From Nocardia sp. NBC_01730 (lineage in GTDB: Bacteria; Actinomycetota; Actinomycetes; Mycobacteriales; Mycobacteriaceae), in contig NZ_CP109162.1 of NCBI RefSeq assembly GCF_035920445.1, forward strand, positions 5,518,001 to 5,582,000: DNA of 64,000 bases, written 5' to 3'. Position numbers and translations under genes: made by a program. Each line of letters opens with the position of its first letter. Position 1 is the first letter of the stretch. The notes beneath the pieces were generated by a model. That model searched no databases and had not been told where the DNA came from. It saw only the letters and a list, made by a program, of their open reading frames with translations. Of this stretch, positions 47,194 through 58,612 are shown piece after piece.

Positions 47194-48699
47194 ATGGCGA
47201 CGAGAGTGATCGGCGCGGGCAGCTTGGCTCGCGACCTGGGTCGGTGGCGGAACATGGACGACGGCGAGGGCAATTCGGCCGGGCGGCGGTCCGCGCGTCC
47301 GGCGTACCTGGCGCTCGCCGAAGGCATTCGGCTGCTGATCCACGACGGGCGCGCACCCTTGGGTGTCGCGCTGCCCAGCGAACGCGATCTCGCCGCCACC
47401 CTGGGGGTCAGTCGCACGACCATCACGTCCACCTACTCACTGTTGCGGGAGCACGGCTACCTGATCAGCAGGCAGGGCTCGCGCAGCACCGTGGCGCTGC
47501 CACGCGACGTGCAGCACGACGGCATCAAGCCGGCCAGGAGCATCCTCGCCACAATGGCGCCGCCCGAGCTGCCCACCATCGACATGACCTACGCCGCCAT
47601 GGCCGCACCGATCGAGATGCAAGAAGCGTATTCGACTGCTCTGCAAGGGCTTCCGACGTATCTCGGCACGCACGGCATGGACCCGGTCGGTGTGCTCGCG
47701 CTACGCGAGGCGATCGCCCGCCGCTACACCGCGCGCGGCCTGCCGACCGACCCGGACCAGATCCTGGTCACCCTCGGCGCACAGCACGGCCTGCGCCTAC
47801 TGCTGAACGTGCTCACCGCACCCGCCGCCCGCGTGCTCATCGACCACCCGACCTATCCGAACGCCATCGAGGCGATTCGCGACGTCGGTGCCCGCCCGGT
47901 GCCGGTGCCGCTGCGCCCGGAAGACCCGGTGGCCCGCTGGGATCTCGACGGAATCCGCAGCGCCGCACGGCAAACCGCGGCCACGCTTGCCTACCTCGTG
48001 CCGGATTACAACAATCCGACCGGCCTGCTGCTGGACGCCGACGGCCGTGCCGAGCTGGCTGTCATCGCCAGGGAGACCAGGATGACCGTCGTGATCGACG
48101 AGTCCATGGCGGATCTCGGGCTCGGCAACGAAGTCCCGCCACCTCCGGTCGCGGCGTTCGCCAAGGGCGCCGAGATCGTCACGATCGGCTCGGCGTCGAA
48201 ATCGTTCTGGGGTGGTCTGCGCGTCGGCTGGATTCGCACCAACCAGTCGCTGATCACCAAACTGCTCGGCATCCGTTCCACGGTCGATCTCGGCACCCCT
48301 GTCATGGACCAGTTGGCCACCGTCCACCTGCTCGAGCACGCGGACGTCATCCTCGACCGCCGCCGCGGCCAATTGCGTTCGCAGCGTGTCGCTCTGCTCG
48401 ATTCCCTCGCCGAGGAGCTGCCGGACTGGCGCGTGACCGTCGGTGCGGGCGGCATGTCGGTGTGGGCGCAGCTGCCGAGTTCGGTGTCGACCGCACTGGC
48501 CGCGACAGCGCCCAATCACGGCGTATTGCTTGCCGCGGGGCCGAGATTCGGCGTGCAGGGCGCGTTCGAACGGTTCCTACGGCTGCCGTTCACGCACCAG
48601 GAACCCGAATTACGATTGGCGGTCAAGGCAATTGCCTCCGCCTATGAGGCGCTGACGCCACGTGCCGCCGATCCGTTGACGCCGTTGACCTGCTACTGA
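47194..48699 (+). CDS. MocR-type regulator (GntR HTH fused to class I aminotransferase)
   Basis: 501 residues. The GntR winged helix (about 38-102) has LPSERDLAATLGVSRTTITS. The aminotransferase-like domain (about 125-490) has the PLP Lys in SASKSFWGGLRVGW and VPDYNNPTGLLLD. MocR proteins sense PLP or amino-acid derivatives. Two CTGGCC boxes (47151 and 47185, 34 bp apart) in the short divergent spacer could be its direct-repeat operator. Confidence 0.9.
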   Translation: MATRVIGAGSLARDLGRWRNMDDGEGNSAGRRSARPAYLALAEGIRLLIHDGRAPLGVALPSERDLAATLGVSRTTITSTYSLLREHGYLISRQGSRSTVALPRDVQHDGIKPARSILATMAPPELPTIDMTYAAMAAPIEMQEAYSTALQGLPTYLGTHGMDPVGVLALREAIARRYTARGLPTDPDQILVTLGAQHGLRLLLNVLTAPAARVLIDHPTYPNAIEAIRDVGARPVPVPLRPEDPVARWDLDGIRSAARQTAATLAYLVPDYNNPTGLLLDADGRAELAVIARETRMTVVIDESMADLGLGNEVPPPPVAAFAKGAEIVTIGSASKSFWGGLRVGWIRTNQSLITKLLGIRSTVDLGTPVMDQLATVHLLEHADVILDRRRGQLRSQRVALLDSLAEELPDWRVTVGAGGMSVWAQLPSSVSTALAATAPNHGVLLAAGPRFGVQGAFERFLRLPFTHQEPELRLAVKAIASAYEALTPRAADPLTPLTCY

Positions 48700-48869
48700 T
48701 ACCGCGGGAGGCCTGCGGAGGACCTTGGCCGGCGGCACTTCCCCTCCGAGCGCCGCCGGGCACGACCCGGCCCGCCACCCCTCGGGGCTGGCCCTCGTCG
48801 TGCGCGGACGGCGTGCAGAAGGCTGCACGGCGCCGAGGCCTCCAGCAAGCAAGGCGGTCAAGCAGCGGA

Positions 48870-48961
48870 CCGGACGAGTGCTTGTCCGGACCAGCCGAAC
48901 TCGAGAGTCGCCTGCTCGCGGACAGTATGGCAGTCGAACCGCCAACTGTCGAACCAGTTGG
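48870..48961. other. two hairpins between MocR and the racemase gene
   Basis: CCGGAC-N8-GTCCGG (48870-48889) and CCAACTG-N6-CAGTTGG (48942-48961). The second is followed on the plus strand by TTTGTT, so it could end rightward transcription from the MocR gene. The 279-bp gap 48700-48978 otherwise holds no gene. Confidence 0.5.
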
Positions 48962-48978
48962 TTTGTTGCAACGTTGAA

Positions 48979-50091
48979 TTACTCGCTCGATGCTCGGTCG
49001 GCCCACACCGACTCGATGGGCGTGGCCGTGGTCGGCGGTGGGGTGGGGATGCCGTTCGGGGTGCGGGAGAACCGAGGCGCCGGGGCATGCTGGGTGATGT
49101 CGTCCAGCTCCAGCAGCGAGCCGCGGGCCGCGATGTGCTCGTTCTTCGTCGCCTCCGCAAAAGTGAGGACCGGCGAGACGCAAGCGTCGGTCCCGACGAA
49201 GATCTCGGTCCACTCGTCGCGGGTCTTGGCCCGGAAGCGTTCGGCGAACAGCTTTTTCAACGTCTCCTGGCCCGCCGGGTCGAGCTGGAAGGGCAGTCCT
49301 TCCGGATCGATCTCGAGCCCGGCGAGCAGCTGCGCGTAGAACTGCGGCTCGATCGCGCCGACCGCCATGTACTTGCCGTCGGAGGTTTCGTAAGTGTCGT
49401 AGAACGACATTCCGGTGTCGAGCAGGTTCACGCCGCGCTCGTCGGACCAGGCGCCCGCTCCGCGCATCCCCCAGATCATGTGCGAAAGGGCAAGGGCGCC
49501 ATCGACCATCGCCGCGTCGATCACCTGCCCCTTGCCCGAAGTCTGTCGCTCGACCAGTGCGGCGAGGATGCCGAACACCAGGAACATCGAGCCGCCTCCG
49601 AAGTCGCCCACCATGTTCAGCGGCGGGACCGGGCGCTCCCCCTTACGCCCGATCGCGTGCAGCACGCCGGTGATGGAGATGTAATTGATGTCGTGTCCGG
49701 CGCGGTCGGCCAGTGGACCCTCCTGACCCCAGCCGGTCATCCGGCCGTAGACCAGGCGGGGGTTGCGAGCGAGCGCATCGTCCGGGCCGATGCCCATCCG
49801 CTCGGTGACGCCGGGACGGAAGCCTTCGATCAGCACGTCCGCCTTCTCGACCAGGCCGAGCACCTTCTCGAGATCGGCGGGGTCCTTGAGGTTGGCCTCG
49901 ACGACGGTCCTTCCGCGCAGCTGCGGCCGGTCGAAACCGCCGGGCAGCTGGCCGGCGCGCTGCACTCGCACTACGTCGGCGCCGAGATCGGCGAGCAGCA
50001 GTGCGGCGTGCGGACCGGGGCCGATACCGGCCAGTTCGATGACCTTGATGCCAGCGAGCGGGCCATGCCCGGCGGTGGATGAAGTGCCCAC
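48979..50091 (-). CDS. mcr: alpha-methylacyl-CoA racemase (CoA-transferase family III)
   Basis: Epimerises 2-methylacyl-CoA thioesters so that branched and sterol side chains can be beta-oxidised. 370 residues. GIKVIELAGIGPGPHAALLL opens the fold, EGFRPGVTERMGIGPDD precedes the catalytic region, and GHDINYISITG holds the His/Asp region. GTG 50091 gives VGTSSTAGHGPL. M. tuberculosis Mcr (Rv1143) is the closest well-known relative. Confidence 0.92.
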   Translation of the reverse strand: MGTSSTAGHGPLAGIKVIELAGIGPGPHAALLLADLGADVVRVQRAGQLPGGFDRPQLRGRTVVEANLKDPADLEKVLGLVEKADVLIEGFRPGVTERMGIGPDDALARNPRLVYGRMTGWGQEGPLADRAGHDINYISITGVLHAIGRKGERPVPPLNMVGDFGGGSMFLVFGILAALVERQTSGKGQVIDAAMVDGALALSHMIWGMRGAGAWSDERGVNLLDTGMSFYDTYETSDGKYMAVGAIEPQFYAQLLAGLEIDPEGLPFQLDPAGQETLKKLFAERFRAKTRDEWTEIFVGTDACVSPVLTFAEATKNEHIAARGSLLELDDITQHAPAPRFSRTPNGIPTPPPTTATPIESVWADRASSE

Positions 50092-50209
50092 GCCCTACCT
50101 CGGTTCGTCGTTGATCCAGCACGCCGCCGGACGCGACCGGGAAGCGTGTATTGACAGTATGACAATAACGATCGCCGCCCGGCCCCACCGGCGCCGAGCA
50201 GCACGGCCA

Positions 50210-50497
50210 TCAATCGATCCGGTGTTCGCGATAGAAATCGCAGGCGGCCCCGGTGATGTAGCCGTCCTCGCAACCGAAGTACGTCTGTATGCAGGCGTTC
50301 GACGAGCACCCGATTTCGATCAGCTTCTGCCTGATCCGCGAACTGCGCTCCTGCGGAGTCTCCGACCTCGGTGTCGCCGACACCCGGCTGGTCGCCGACA
50401 GCGAACCGGGGATCGGCGCCTGCTGCCCGCTCGAGCAGCCGAGCGTGAGCGCCATCCCGGCCGCAACCGAACACACGACGATGAAAACCCGCACCAT
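50210..50497 (-). CDS. small exported lipoprotein, unknown
   Basis: About 95 residues. The signal peptide VRVFIVVCSVAAGMALTLGC ends in a lipobox (LTLGC). The mature part has four further cysteines in a compact C-terminal region (IGCSSNACIQTYFGCEDGY, AACDF), probably disulfide-bonded. ATG 50497 is preferred; GTG 50512 is in frame. Function is unknown. Confidence 0.68.
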   Translation of the reverse strand: MVRVFIVVCSVAAGMALTLGCSSGQQAPIPGSLSATSRVSATPRSETPQERSSRIRQKLIEIGCSSNACIQTYFGCEDGYITGAACDFYREHRID

Positions 50498-50655
50498 CCG
50501 TCCCAACCACACCGAAGAAAACCCTGGTCACGTCAGCCTAACAACCAGTTCGCCCCAGCGAGCGACATCGAGCCTAGACAAGCACGAGTGCGTGCACCGT
50601 GTCGATCCTCCGGCCGCATCGTGTCACGGGGCATGCTCGGCCTGCGGCCGGAACC

Positions 50656-53259
50656 TCACCTGGCTCCGGATTCGCCGCGCATCAGGGCGCCGAGGGATTC
50701 GCGATCGGTGACGTCCATCTTGATGCAGGCACGGTAGAGATGCCCCTCCACCGTGCGCACCGAGACGGTGAGGCGGTCCGCGATCTGCCGATTGGACAGC
50801 CCCGCGGCGACGAGATTCGCGATCTCGCGTTCCCGCGCGGTCAACGGCAACGGCTGCGCGGCGTGCCGCAGGGCGGGCGTGCTCGCTCCGCCACAGGCGG
50901 CGGCAAGGCGGTTCGCCGCGGCGGCGGACTCCAGCAGCCTGCGCCGGTTCCCGGCCCGCTCATGTGCCGACGCGGCCTGGGCAGCGGCGTCAGCCGCCGA
51001 CAGCATCGCACCGATGCGCTCGAATTCCGCCGCGGCGGCGTCGAGTCCGGGACCGTCGTGTGCGGCGAGGGCTACCGCGTGTCGTGCCTGCGCCTGCACG
51101 AGCCGTCCCTCCACCCGGGACGCCAGGTCGGCCAGCCGTCCTGCCGCGGAGTGATCACCGAATCGGGCCGCGGTGTGCAGCGCCATGGCCTCGATCGCAT
51201 GCTGATGCGCGCGGGCTGCCGCGTCGGCCGCGCCGATGGCGATCCGGACGGCCGGGGTGACGGTGCCCTCGGCGGCAGCCTGCCAGGCACGGGCGATTTC
51301 GAGCTGTGGTTCGTAGACCGCACTGTGCCGTCCCCCACGCGCGGTGGCGTCCGCGATCGACTCGGCCGCTTCGACGGCGCGGCCGAGCGCCGAATACGCC
51401 TCGGCCAGGCGAATTCTCGCCGGAAACATCCAGGCGGCCGCGCCTTCGGCCGACAGCGCGGCCAGCGCCTGTTCCAGATGCTCGATGCCGACCAGGAACC
51501 GGCCCTGCGCCACGTCGACGGTGCCCTGCAGAATCTTCGACATGCCCCAGGCCAGGTATTGCCCCGGCGCGGAGTAGCCGAAATACGCTCCGGCGCAATG
51601 CCGTGCTGCCTCGAGATCGCCGGTGAAGGTGAGCGCGAGCACCTCCGCGTGCGTGGACATGAAGCGGTTGAGCCCGTCGATGTGCTCTTCCACCTCGTGA
51701 CCGCGTGCCGCGTACTCCCTTGCGGCCTCGCCCTTGCCCATCAACGCCAGTGCGAGGCCGCCGCCGAACGCGGCCCACCACACCGCCCACGGCGGCGCGC
51801 CCTCCGTGGTCATGACCGTTTCGGCCTCGGTGAACGCGTGGTCGATCCGGTTCTCGTTGACGGCCGACGCCGAGCCGAGACCGGTGAAGATCGCGGCGAT
51901 CTTCGGATGCTTCACCTTGCCGCGCAACAGTGTCAGCACTTCGTCGGCGCGGTCGGCATCGCCCATCGCCCACAACAGATTCGCCACCCGGGTGCTACCC
52001 CAGCGCGCAAGCTGCACCTCGTCGAGCTGGTCCGGGTCGAAGCTGGCCAACGTGCGTTCGGCCTCGATCCGATGCCCCTGCCACAACAGGGCGCGGGCCA
52101 GCAGGTCGGCGGCCTCCACGCCGCCGCGCCGCTCCACCGCGGCCCGCGCGAAACGTTCGCCCAGTGGCAGATTCGCCAAACCGATCGCGTCGGCGGCGGC
52201 GGCTTCGAACAATTCCAGATCCGCGGATTTATCACTGTCCAAGGCCAATTCGGCCAGCCGGATACGGTCAGCGGCGGAGTTGATCGGACGTTCTTTGAGC
52301 GAGGAATACAGACGACCACGCAATCGTCGTGCCGAGGCGATGCCGAGCCTGCGCCGGATCACCTCGCCGAACAGCGGGTGGTTGTATCGCACGGTGAGCT
52401 GATGCGAACTCTCCACAACCCGGATCACGCCGCGGTTCTCGGCGGCTTCCACCGCATCCTCACCAGCCAATTCGGCGAGTACGTCGAGATCGATCGGCTC
52501 GCAGAAGGTCAGCAGTTCCAGCACCCGCAGCACCGGATCGGGCAGCTGCTCGACCCGATCCTCCAGCAGCGCGGCCAGTTCCGAGGTCACCGCGGCCCGG
52601 CCGCGCAGCTGCCACACACCGTTCACCTGGCGCAGCGTGCCCGCCTCCAGCGCTCCCTCGACCAAATGCTTGAGGAACAGGGCGTTTCCGGCCGAGGACT
52701 CCCACATCAGGTTGGCGGTGAACCCCTCCAGCTGCCCGCCGAGCATCGACTCCACCAGCTCCACGCTCTGGCGCTGGCTGAACGGGCGCAGATCGATGCG
52801 CATCAGATGCCCGTCTTTCCACAGCGAGGTGACCGCGTCGGGCACCGGCACTCCGCTGCGGACGGTGACCACGATGTGCGCGGCCTTGTCGATGGCCAGC
52901 TGCAACAGCAGGGTTGCCGAGAGCTGGTCGAGCAGGTGCGCGTCGTCCACCCCGATCACCGTGTGCCCGTCGGCGAGTAGTGCCTCGCGCGCGGCGGACA
53001 TGAACGTCACCGGATCGTGCGCCGTATAGACGCCGACCATGTGCGCGAACACCCCCAGTGGAATGCTGCGTGCCGACTCCGTGCCCGCCACCCAGCGAAT
53101 ATTGCCGCCGATCGCGGAGGTGGCATGCCGGGCCAGCGTGGTCTTGCCCACCCCGGCATCGCCGGTGAGCACCACCCCGACATGTTCCGGCCCGGTCAGC
53201 GCCGCGCGGATCGCCTCGAATTCGCTTTCGCGCTCGATCATCGGCCAGTTCCGAGCCAT
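50656..53259 (-). CDS. large LuxR-family ATP-binding regulator (LAL type)
   Basis: 867 residues. An N-terminal AAA/STAND module has Walker A GDAGVGKT (33-40) and Walker B VIGVDDAH (about 100). A long helical TPR-like region follows (about 330-780). The C-terminal LuxR HTH (about 800-860) includes LTAREREIANLVAAGLSNRQ and VRTVEGHLYRACIKM. Such regulators respond to inducers that bind the helical region. The targets are unknown. Confidence 0.9.
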   Translation of the reverse strand: MARNWPMIERESEFEAIRAALTGPEHVGVVLTGDAGVGKTTLARHATSAIGGNIRWVAGTESARSIPLGVFAHMVGVYTAHDPVTFMSAAREALLADGHTVIGVDDAHLLDQLSATLLLQLAIDKAAHIVVTVRSGVPVPDAVTSLWKDGHLMRIDLRPFSQRQSVELVESMLGGQLEGFTANLMWESSAGNALFLKHLVEGALEAGTLRQVNGVWQLRGRAAVTSELAALLEDRVEQLPDPVLRVLELLTFCEPIDLDVLAELAGEDAVEAAENRGVIRVVESSHQLTVRYNHPLFGEVIRRRLGIASARRLRGRLYSSLKERPINSAADRIRLAELALDSDKSADLELFEAAAADAIGLANLPLGERFARAAVERRGGVEAADLLARALLWQGHRIEAERTLASFDPDQLDEVQLARWGSTRVANLLWAMGDADRADEVLTLLRGKVKHPKIAAIFTGLGSASAVNENRIDHAFTEAETVMTTEGAPPWAVWWAAFGGGLALALMGKGEAAREYAARGHEVEEHIDGLNRFMSTHAEVLALTFTGDLEAARHCAGAYFGYSAPGQYLAWGMSKILQGTVDVAQGRFLVGIEHLEQALAALSAEGAAAWMFPARIRLAEAYSALGRAVEAAESIADATARGGRHSAVYEPQLEIARAWQAAAEGTVTPAVRIAIGAADAAARAHQHAIEAMALHTAARFGDHSAAGRLADLASRVEGRLVQAQARHAVALAAHDGPGLDAAAAEFERIGAMLSAADAAAQAASAHERAGNRRRLLESAAAANRLAAACGGASTPALRHAAQPLPLTAREREIANLVAAGLSNRQIADRLTVSVRTVEGHLYRACIKMDVTDRESLGALMRGESGAR

Positions 53260-53376
53260 GCTCTTACTGTAGTTCTTCGCCGATCATGATCGAAGTCGAC
53301 GAACCATGAACGGGCACGGGGATTTCTTGTGATCGGGGCCGAAATTCCGCTGGACCGCAGCGAATTCGAACAGGTT

Positions 53377-54711
<1,335 letters not shown>

Positions 54712-54943
54712 CTACCTGCCGTACTGAGGCGGTGGCCGGAAGCACAGTCTAGCCGACCCGTCCGAAGCAGCGTCGCGTCGGATCTCGCCGTAGTCTCGAC
54801 AACGGTGTGGTCAGAGCCGGGCAGGGCTATGGTTGCACGGCACGCCGAGCGGCACAGCGCGGCGTCAACCGGAGCGAACCACAGGGGGTTCGCCCTGCGA
54901 GGCCCGACGGTGTCGGCTCGAACCGAGGAGGGTGTACGGCAGC

Positions 54944-55606
54944 TTGAGTACCCATGTTCTCCGCTGCGACGGCGCACCCGTACCCATTGCGCTCGCGGCG
55001 CTGCCGACCACTCAAACGGGCGCGATCCCCGACACCTCCGCGATCGACGAACTCCTTCCCGTGCTGGCGGCCGACAGCCTGCCGCGCCTGATCGTGCTCG
55101 GTGAGGACGCCGCGCTGGCCGCGGTGCTCACCCACCTGATGCGCACCGAGCGGCTGCACGTGGAGATCGGCTATGTGCCGGTCGACAAGACCCACGGTGC
55201 ACGCGTTTACCAGACCGGCACCGGTAACGCCGCCGCCAAGCGCGCTCTCGAGGGCCGCGCCACCGAGACGCCGCTGATCAGGGACGACACCGGCACGGTT
55301 CTGGTCGGTCGCGCGGTCGTCACCGGCGTCGGCGGGAAAAAGCTGGAGGGCGAGGCCTACGTCGACGACACCCAGCTGTTCTCCGGCACAGTGCCTGCCA
55401 TGCTGGTCTCGCCGACCTTGGAGCTGCCCGGCATACATGCGGCCGTGCAGAAGGGCATCTTCCGCAGGCGCCACTGGCTCGAGGGCCGGGCGGCACAACT
55501 CGGCACCCCGGGCGCGATCGTCACCAGGGACGGTATCCGCACCGACCGGCCCGTGCCGCGCTCGAGCTTCTATCGCCACCACGAGTCCTGGCTGCTGGTC
55601 CGATGA
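54944..55606 (+). CDS. conserved hypothetical protein (Rv0358-like)
   Basis: 220 residues from TTG 54944, 11 nt after GAGGAGGG; a GTG at 54932 is in frame but overlaps that site. LPRLIVLGEDAALAAVLTHL and LHVEIGYVPVDKT suggest an N-terminal Rossmann-like part related to diacylglycerol-kinase-like folds. The stop overlaps the M50 gene start (ATGA, 55603-55606). Function is unknown; coupling suggests a link with the protease. Confidence 0.8.
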   Translation: MSTHVLRCDGAPVPIALAALPTTQTGAIPDTSAIDELLPVLAADSLPRLIVLGEDAALAAVLTHLMRTERLHVEIGYVPVDKTHGARVYQTGTGNAAAKRALEGRATETPLIRDDTGTVLVGRAVVTGVGGKKLEGEAYVDDTQLFSGTVPAMLVSPTLELPGIHAAVQKGIFRRRHWLEGRAAQLGTPGAIVTRDGIRTDRPVPRSSFYRHHESWLLVR

Positions 55607-56385
55607 CTTCCCCGTTCCCAATCGACCGAAGGTCGCGCGCGATCCGGCCGAGCCCGGTGTTCCTGCTCGTGATCATCCTCACGGTGGTCGGCGGCGTGTT
55701 GGCCTGGGACGCCCCGGTCGACTCGACCAAGGCCAAGGTCGGGGTGTTCGTACTCGTGGTGTTCGGCTGGATCGTCACGTTGTGCCTGCACGAGTTCGCG
55801 CACGCGTTCACGGCGTGGCGGGCCGGAGACCGTGAAGTGGAGCTGCGCGGATACCTGACGCTGAACCCGTTGAAGTACAGCCATCCGCTGCTGTCGATCG
55901 TGTTGCCGATGGTGTTCATCGCGCTCGGCGGGATCGGCCTGCCGGGCGGAGCGGTCTACGTGCACACCCACAATGTCGCGCCGCGCACACAACGGATCAT
56001 CAGCGGCGCCGGGCCTTTCGTGAACGCGCTGTGCGCGGTGCTGCTGCTCGCGGTCGTCCGGTTCGCGGGCAGCGCGAGTGCGCATCCCGCGTTCTGGTTC
56101 GGCGTGAGTTTCCTTGCGTTCCTTCAGGTCACGGCAACTCTCCTGAACCTGATCCCGCTGCCCGGGCTCGACGGCTACGGCATCGTCGAGCCGTCGCTGA
56201 GCTACCGGACACGGCGCTCGCTCGATCAGTTCAAGCCGTTCGGCATGCTGATCCTGTTTGCGCTGCTGTTCACCCCGGCCATCAACCAGGTGTTCTTCGA
56301 CGCGGTGTACGCCCTCTTCGAACTGTCCGGCGTTCCATCGAATTGGTCGCGATACGGGAGCTACCTGACCCGCTTCTGGACCTGA
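55603..56385 (+). CDS. site-2-protease-like M50 family membrane metallopeptidase
   Basis: 260 residues with about six transmembrane helices. Zinc motif HEFAHAF (HEXXH, about residues 64-70) and the second motif NLIPLPGLDGYG (about 186-197, with the third ligand Asp) are both in membrane segments. It lacks a PDZ domain, like Rv0359. It is expected to cleave transmembrane substrates; the target is unknown. Confidence 0.9.
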   Translation: MTSPFPIDRRSRAIRPSPVFLLVIILTVVGGVLAWDAPVDSTKAKVGVFVLVVFGWIVTLCLHEFAHAFTAWRAGDREVELRGYLTLNPLKYSHPLLSIVLPMVFIALGGIGLPGGAVYVHTHNVAPRTQRIISGAGPFVNALCAVLLLAVVRFAGSASAHPAFWFGVSFLAFLQVTATLLNLIPLPGLDGYGIVEPSLSYRTRRSLDQFKPFGMLILFALLFTPAINQVFFDAVYALFELSGVPSNWSRYGSYLTRFWT

Positions 56386-56466
56386 ACCCGGTGTCCCGGA
56401 GGCCGGGGATTCAAGCTCCGGTCCGTCCCGCAGTTCCCGCTTATGGGGGCCGGACCGGAAACGCAC

Positions 56467-56497
56467 GGGCCGCCCGATCGACGCAACCGGGCGGCCC
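56467..56497. terminator. 10-bp GC-rich hairpin after the M50 gene
   Basis: GGGCCGCCCG (56467-56476) pairs perfectly with 56488-56497. A second pair, CCGGTCC/GGACCGG (56418-56424, 56452-56458), lies just before it. Both are in the gene-free 356-bp stretch 56386-56741 between two convergent genes, so one or both probably act as terminators. Confidence 0.6.
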
Positions 56498-56741
56498 TGC
56501 TCCGCACTCCCGGCGATCCGCCCCAACCCGCCGTACGGATATGGCCGGTGGAGCGTTGTGCCCGGGTGCGAAGTGGTCGACCGCGACACCCCTCGTCTCG
56601 CGGTCACCCAAAAAGTTACGGCGCGGACGCCGGCGAGACACGAGTACTGCACTACCCAACGATCGAACCGGCGCTCGCCTCCGGCCGCGAGCAACCTCCA
56701 CGCCCCGCATGGAATGTCCGAATCTCGCTGAGTAGTCCGGC

Positions 56742-57917
56742 TCAGGACTGGGGCGGCACGTAGGGGTTCTTGACTGTCGGGGGCAGCAGGGCCATCGCGG
56801 AAACGCGCTGCACGCCGCACACCTGCATCAGGTCGACCAGCGTCGAACGCACCTGCGCGAACACGACGTGCGCCGAAAGTCCGGCGCCCGCCACCAATTC
56901 CGGGCGCGCCCCCTTCGCGACCGAGCGCAGCACGCGGGCAGCTTCGGCCCGGTCGGGTTGCTCACCGGGGTCGGCGAGCATCATCCGGCGCACCACGTCT
57001 ACGGCTTGGCCGAGGCGCTCCACCTCGTCGATCAGTCCGGGATGGAGGATTTCGTCGTCGCGGACCAGAGTCAGCGAGCGCCGCAACAGGACTCGGGTGT
57101 TGCGGACGGCGTTGTCCAGCGGATCCGCTGTGGCCCTGATGCGTTCGAGGCGGTCGCGGGAGTTCCAGTACAGCGGGGAGATCCGGCTGATCTCGCGTCC
57201 GCCCTCCAGCGTGGCGCGCAACGAGTCGATCTGTGGCTGAGTCGCTCGAACGGCGGTGAGCGCGCGGCGCACCTTCTCCTGGTCCTGCTCGAGCAGTCCG
57301 TCGGCGCACTCGGTGATCGACTTGCCCATCACGCCGAGGATTTCCGCGGCCAACGTCCTGGCGCGGCGCACCGGGTGCAGTGGGATCGCGGCGACCACCA
57401 CCACGCCGACCAGGCCGCCGACCAGCGCGTCGATCATGCGGGAGAAACCGCCGCCCGCCGAGGGCGGCAGCAACGTCGCGACCAACACCGCGGAACCGGC
57501 CGCCTGCATCGTGATGATCGAGCCGCCGTCGAGGAACACCACCACGGCCATGGCGACCGCGACCACAAGCGCGATCTGCCACCAGCCGGTGCCGACGCGG
57601 GAGATGAACAGGTCACCGATGCCGATGCCGACGGCAACGCCGACCACCAACTCCACCGAGCGCCGCAGCCGGGCACCGAAGGAGATCCCGATCGACACCA
57701 CCGCCGCGGTCGGCGCGAAGAACGGCAGCGCGTGACCGATCACGTGATGCGCGAGGAACCAGGCCAGCGCAGCGCCGACGGCACACTGGATGATCGGCAG
57801 CCCAGACCGCCGCAGCCGCGCCCATGAGGAGCGCAGCCGAACCATGCTGCTCGCCTTGGCGGCACCGAGGCGAGAATTCGGGTCGAGCACACCCGTCACC
57901 CGACCGCCACCCCTCAT
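56742..57917 (-). CDS. FUSC/aromatic-acid-exporter-like membrane protein
   Basis: 391 residues: an N-terminal membrane block of about six helices (residues 40-190, with LPFFAPTAAVVSIGISFGAR) and a C-terminal soluble helical region (200-391). This arrangement fits the FUSC family, which includes AaeB-type exporters. ATG 57917 is chosen; GTG 57944, 7 bp after the DUF3151 stop, is possible. It is cotranscribed with DUF3151. Confidence 0.82.
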   Translation of the reverse strand: MRGGGRVTGVLDPNSRLGAAKASSMVRLRSSWARLRRSGLPIIQCAVGAALAWFLAHHVIGHALPFFAPTAAVVSIGISFGARLRRSVELVVGVAVGIGIGDLFISRVGTGWWQIALVVAVAMAVVVFLDGGSIITMQAAGSAVLVATLLPPSAGGGFSRMIDALVGGLVGVVVVAAIPLHPVRRARTLAAEILGVMGKSITECADGLLEQDQEKVRRALTAVRATQPQIDSLRATLEGGREISRISPLYWNSRDRLERIRATADPLDNAVRNTRVLLRRSLTLVRDDEILHPGLIDEVERLGQAVDVVRRMMLADPGEQPDRAEAARVLRSVAKGARPELVAGAGLSAHVVFAQVRSTLVDLMQVCGVQRVSAMALLPPTVKNPYVPPQS

Positions 57918-57950
57918 TGAATCGCTGCGCGATGCTGCGATCACTACGGC

Positions 57951-58394
57951 TCAGTCGAGGCCGAGCTCTGCGGCCGCACGAGGGTCGCAGTCTTCCAACA
58001 GGTCCAGGCAGCGCGCGTACTCTTCGGTCTCGCCGATCACCTTCGCCGCGCGGGCCAGCGCGCCGACGCTGCGTAGGAACCCGCGATTGGGCTCGTGGCT
58101 CCACGGCACCGGACCGAAGCCCTTCCAGCCGTTGCGGCGCAGGAGGTCGAGGCCGCGGTGGTACCCGGTGCGCGCGAAGGCGTACGCGGCGACGATGTCG
58201 TGGTTGACCGCCTCGTCCAGGCTTTCGCCTCGGGTCAGCGCCGCCTCCGCGAGGTGGGCCCAGGCGATCGAGGCGGCGGGATGGTCGGCCGCGACCCGCA
58301 CCGGATCGACGTTGTCGAGGAGCGCATCCTCGGCATCGGAGATTTCGGGTAGCAGTACCGGTTGCGGTCCGAGTAGGTCACCGAACGAGGTCAT
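57951..58394 (-). CDS. DUF3151 family protein (Rv0360c-like)
   Basis: 147 residues: MTSFGDLLGPQPVLLPEISD, AYAFARTGYHRGLDLLRRNG, WKGFGPVPWSHEPNRGFLRS and ARCLDLLEDCDP. The gene has the same position relative to purA and Rv0361 as in M. tuberculosis. Function is unknown. ATG 58394 is preferred; an in-frame ATG at 58403 adds three residues. Confidence 0.92.
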   Translation of the reverse strand: MTSFGDLLGPQPVLLPEISDAEDALLDNVDPVRVAADHPAASIAWAHLAEAALTRGESLDEAVNHDIVAAYAFARTGYHRGLDLLRRNGWKGFGPVPWSHEPNRGFLRSVGALARAAKVIGETEEYARCLDLLEDCDPRAAAELGLD

Positions 58395-58444
58395 GCGCTT
58401 CATTGTGCACCGCTGATCGATTTGCTCGATGGGCGGCTGCCTCG

Positions 58445-58565
58445 CCTTCGCTCGACCCGGCGCGGGCTGACGACGGACCTCGCCCGACCATGCCCAAAAT
58501 GCGGCCGCCGCACCTTCGCTCGGCCCGGCGCGGGCTGATGACGGACCTCGTCCGGCTGCGCCCAT
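58445..58565. repeat. two direct repeats of about 53 bp
   Basis: CCTTCGCTCGRCCCGGCGCG, then GGCTGAYGACGGACCTCG, occurs at 58445-58497 and 58513-58565, 68 bp apart, with about six differences. It lies between the divergent DUF3151 and Rv0361-like genes. Confidence 0.88.
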
Positions 58566-58612
58566 TAGGCTAGCCGTCGAGTTCCACTGTTCCGCCTGAG
58601 CGAGGGGTGTGC

